NCBI RefSeq assembly: GCF_000757485.1
Contig: NZ_JPYO01000033.1
Location: 242-64,241, forward strand
Direction: 5' to 3'
DNA from: Achromobacter sp. RTa
Lineage (GTDB): Bacteria > Pseudomonadota > Gammaproteobacteria > Burkholderiales > Burkholderiaceae_B
DNA length: 64,000 bases
Below are positions 63,996-64,000 of the stretch, piece after piece; position 1 is the first letter of the stretch, and every line of letters starts with the position of its first letter. The notes under the pieces are model-generated. The model was not told the DNA's origin. It was given only the letters and a program-made list of their open reading frames with translations, and ran no database searches. The position numbers and the translations under genes are program-made.

Positions 63996-64000
63996 GAGTT

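Overview
The window is high-GC DNA from a Burkholderiales bacterium, most likely a Bordetella/Achromobacter-type member of the Alcaligenaceae. I judge this from the gene families (RNase G, RmuC, YggX, DUF3579, a Bordetella-like LPS-core cluster, abundant TRAP and dipeptide-type ABC importers) and from characteristic GC-rich intergenic repeats. It looks chromosomal: nearly every gene is full length, genes are tightly packed with many 4-bp ATGA overlaps, and I see no insertion sequence, phage gene, tRNA, rRNA or CRISPR array.

Layout. 0.2-8.3 kb: rng, a DUF3053 lipoprotein, a membrane diguanylate cyclase, a Kef-type K+/H+ antiporter and msbA. 8.4-21.2 kb is an envelope block: a GT9 heptosyltransferase-like gene, a YdcF/ElyC-like gene and a cysteine-cluster protein (+ strand). 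Facing them are two glycosyltransferase-plus-deacetylase groups and a WaaE-like GT2 (- strand), the last group overlapping the end of dnaE. An LpxO-like hydroxylase is divergent from dnaE. 21.4-27.3 kb: hrpA, argA, yggX. 27.3-33.1 kb: an M20 deacylase/peptidase with an MHS-family transporter under a divergent LysR gene, then a phospholipase C-like protein. 33.4-41.6 kb: phoU, rpiA, an AidB-like dehydrogenase, an amidase, rmuC, a YrbL-like kinase-fold gene, a DNA glycosylase and a Spx/ArsC-like protein. 41.6-45.6 kb: a complete potFGHI polyamine importer. 45.7-49.4 kb: kdkA, a truncated hemoglobin and a YbbP-like FtsX permease. 49.6-52.5 kb: a TRAP transporter (SBP, small and large permease). 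53.5-62.7 kb: an eight-gene operon (racemase, dipeptide-type ABC importer, two amidohydrolases) under a divergent GntR/FCD regulator with clear palindromic operators. The window ends in a DUF3579 gene.

The genes form several coherent units. MsbA, the glycosyltransferases, the deacetylases, LpxO and KdkA all concern lipid A/LPS core synthesis, modification and export. The GntR-controlled operon reads as uptake plus hydrolysis (and possibly racemisation) of a cyclic amide or N-heterocycle whose identity the sequence does not reveal.

The most unusual material lies between genes. Nineteen exact copies of the palindrome GTGTC-W-GACAC sit in four clusters, and all four clusters lie between convergent genes. 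Two 164-bp elements in opposite orientation (52568-52731 and 53350-53513) share a gap-free 94-bp core, while their outer ~30-bp arms differ in sequence but each still forms an inverted repeat. Compensatory changes also occur in an internal hairpin, which points to a structured element under selection for base pairing. A second structured repeat family occurs at 12.5-12.9 kb and 49.5 kb.
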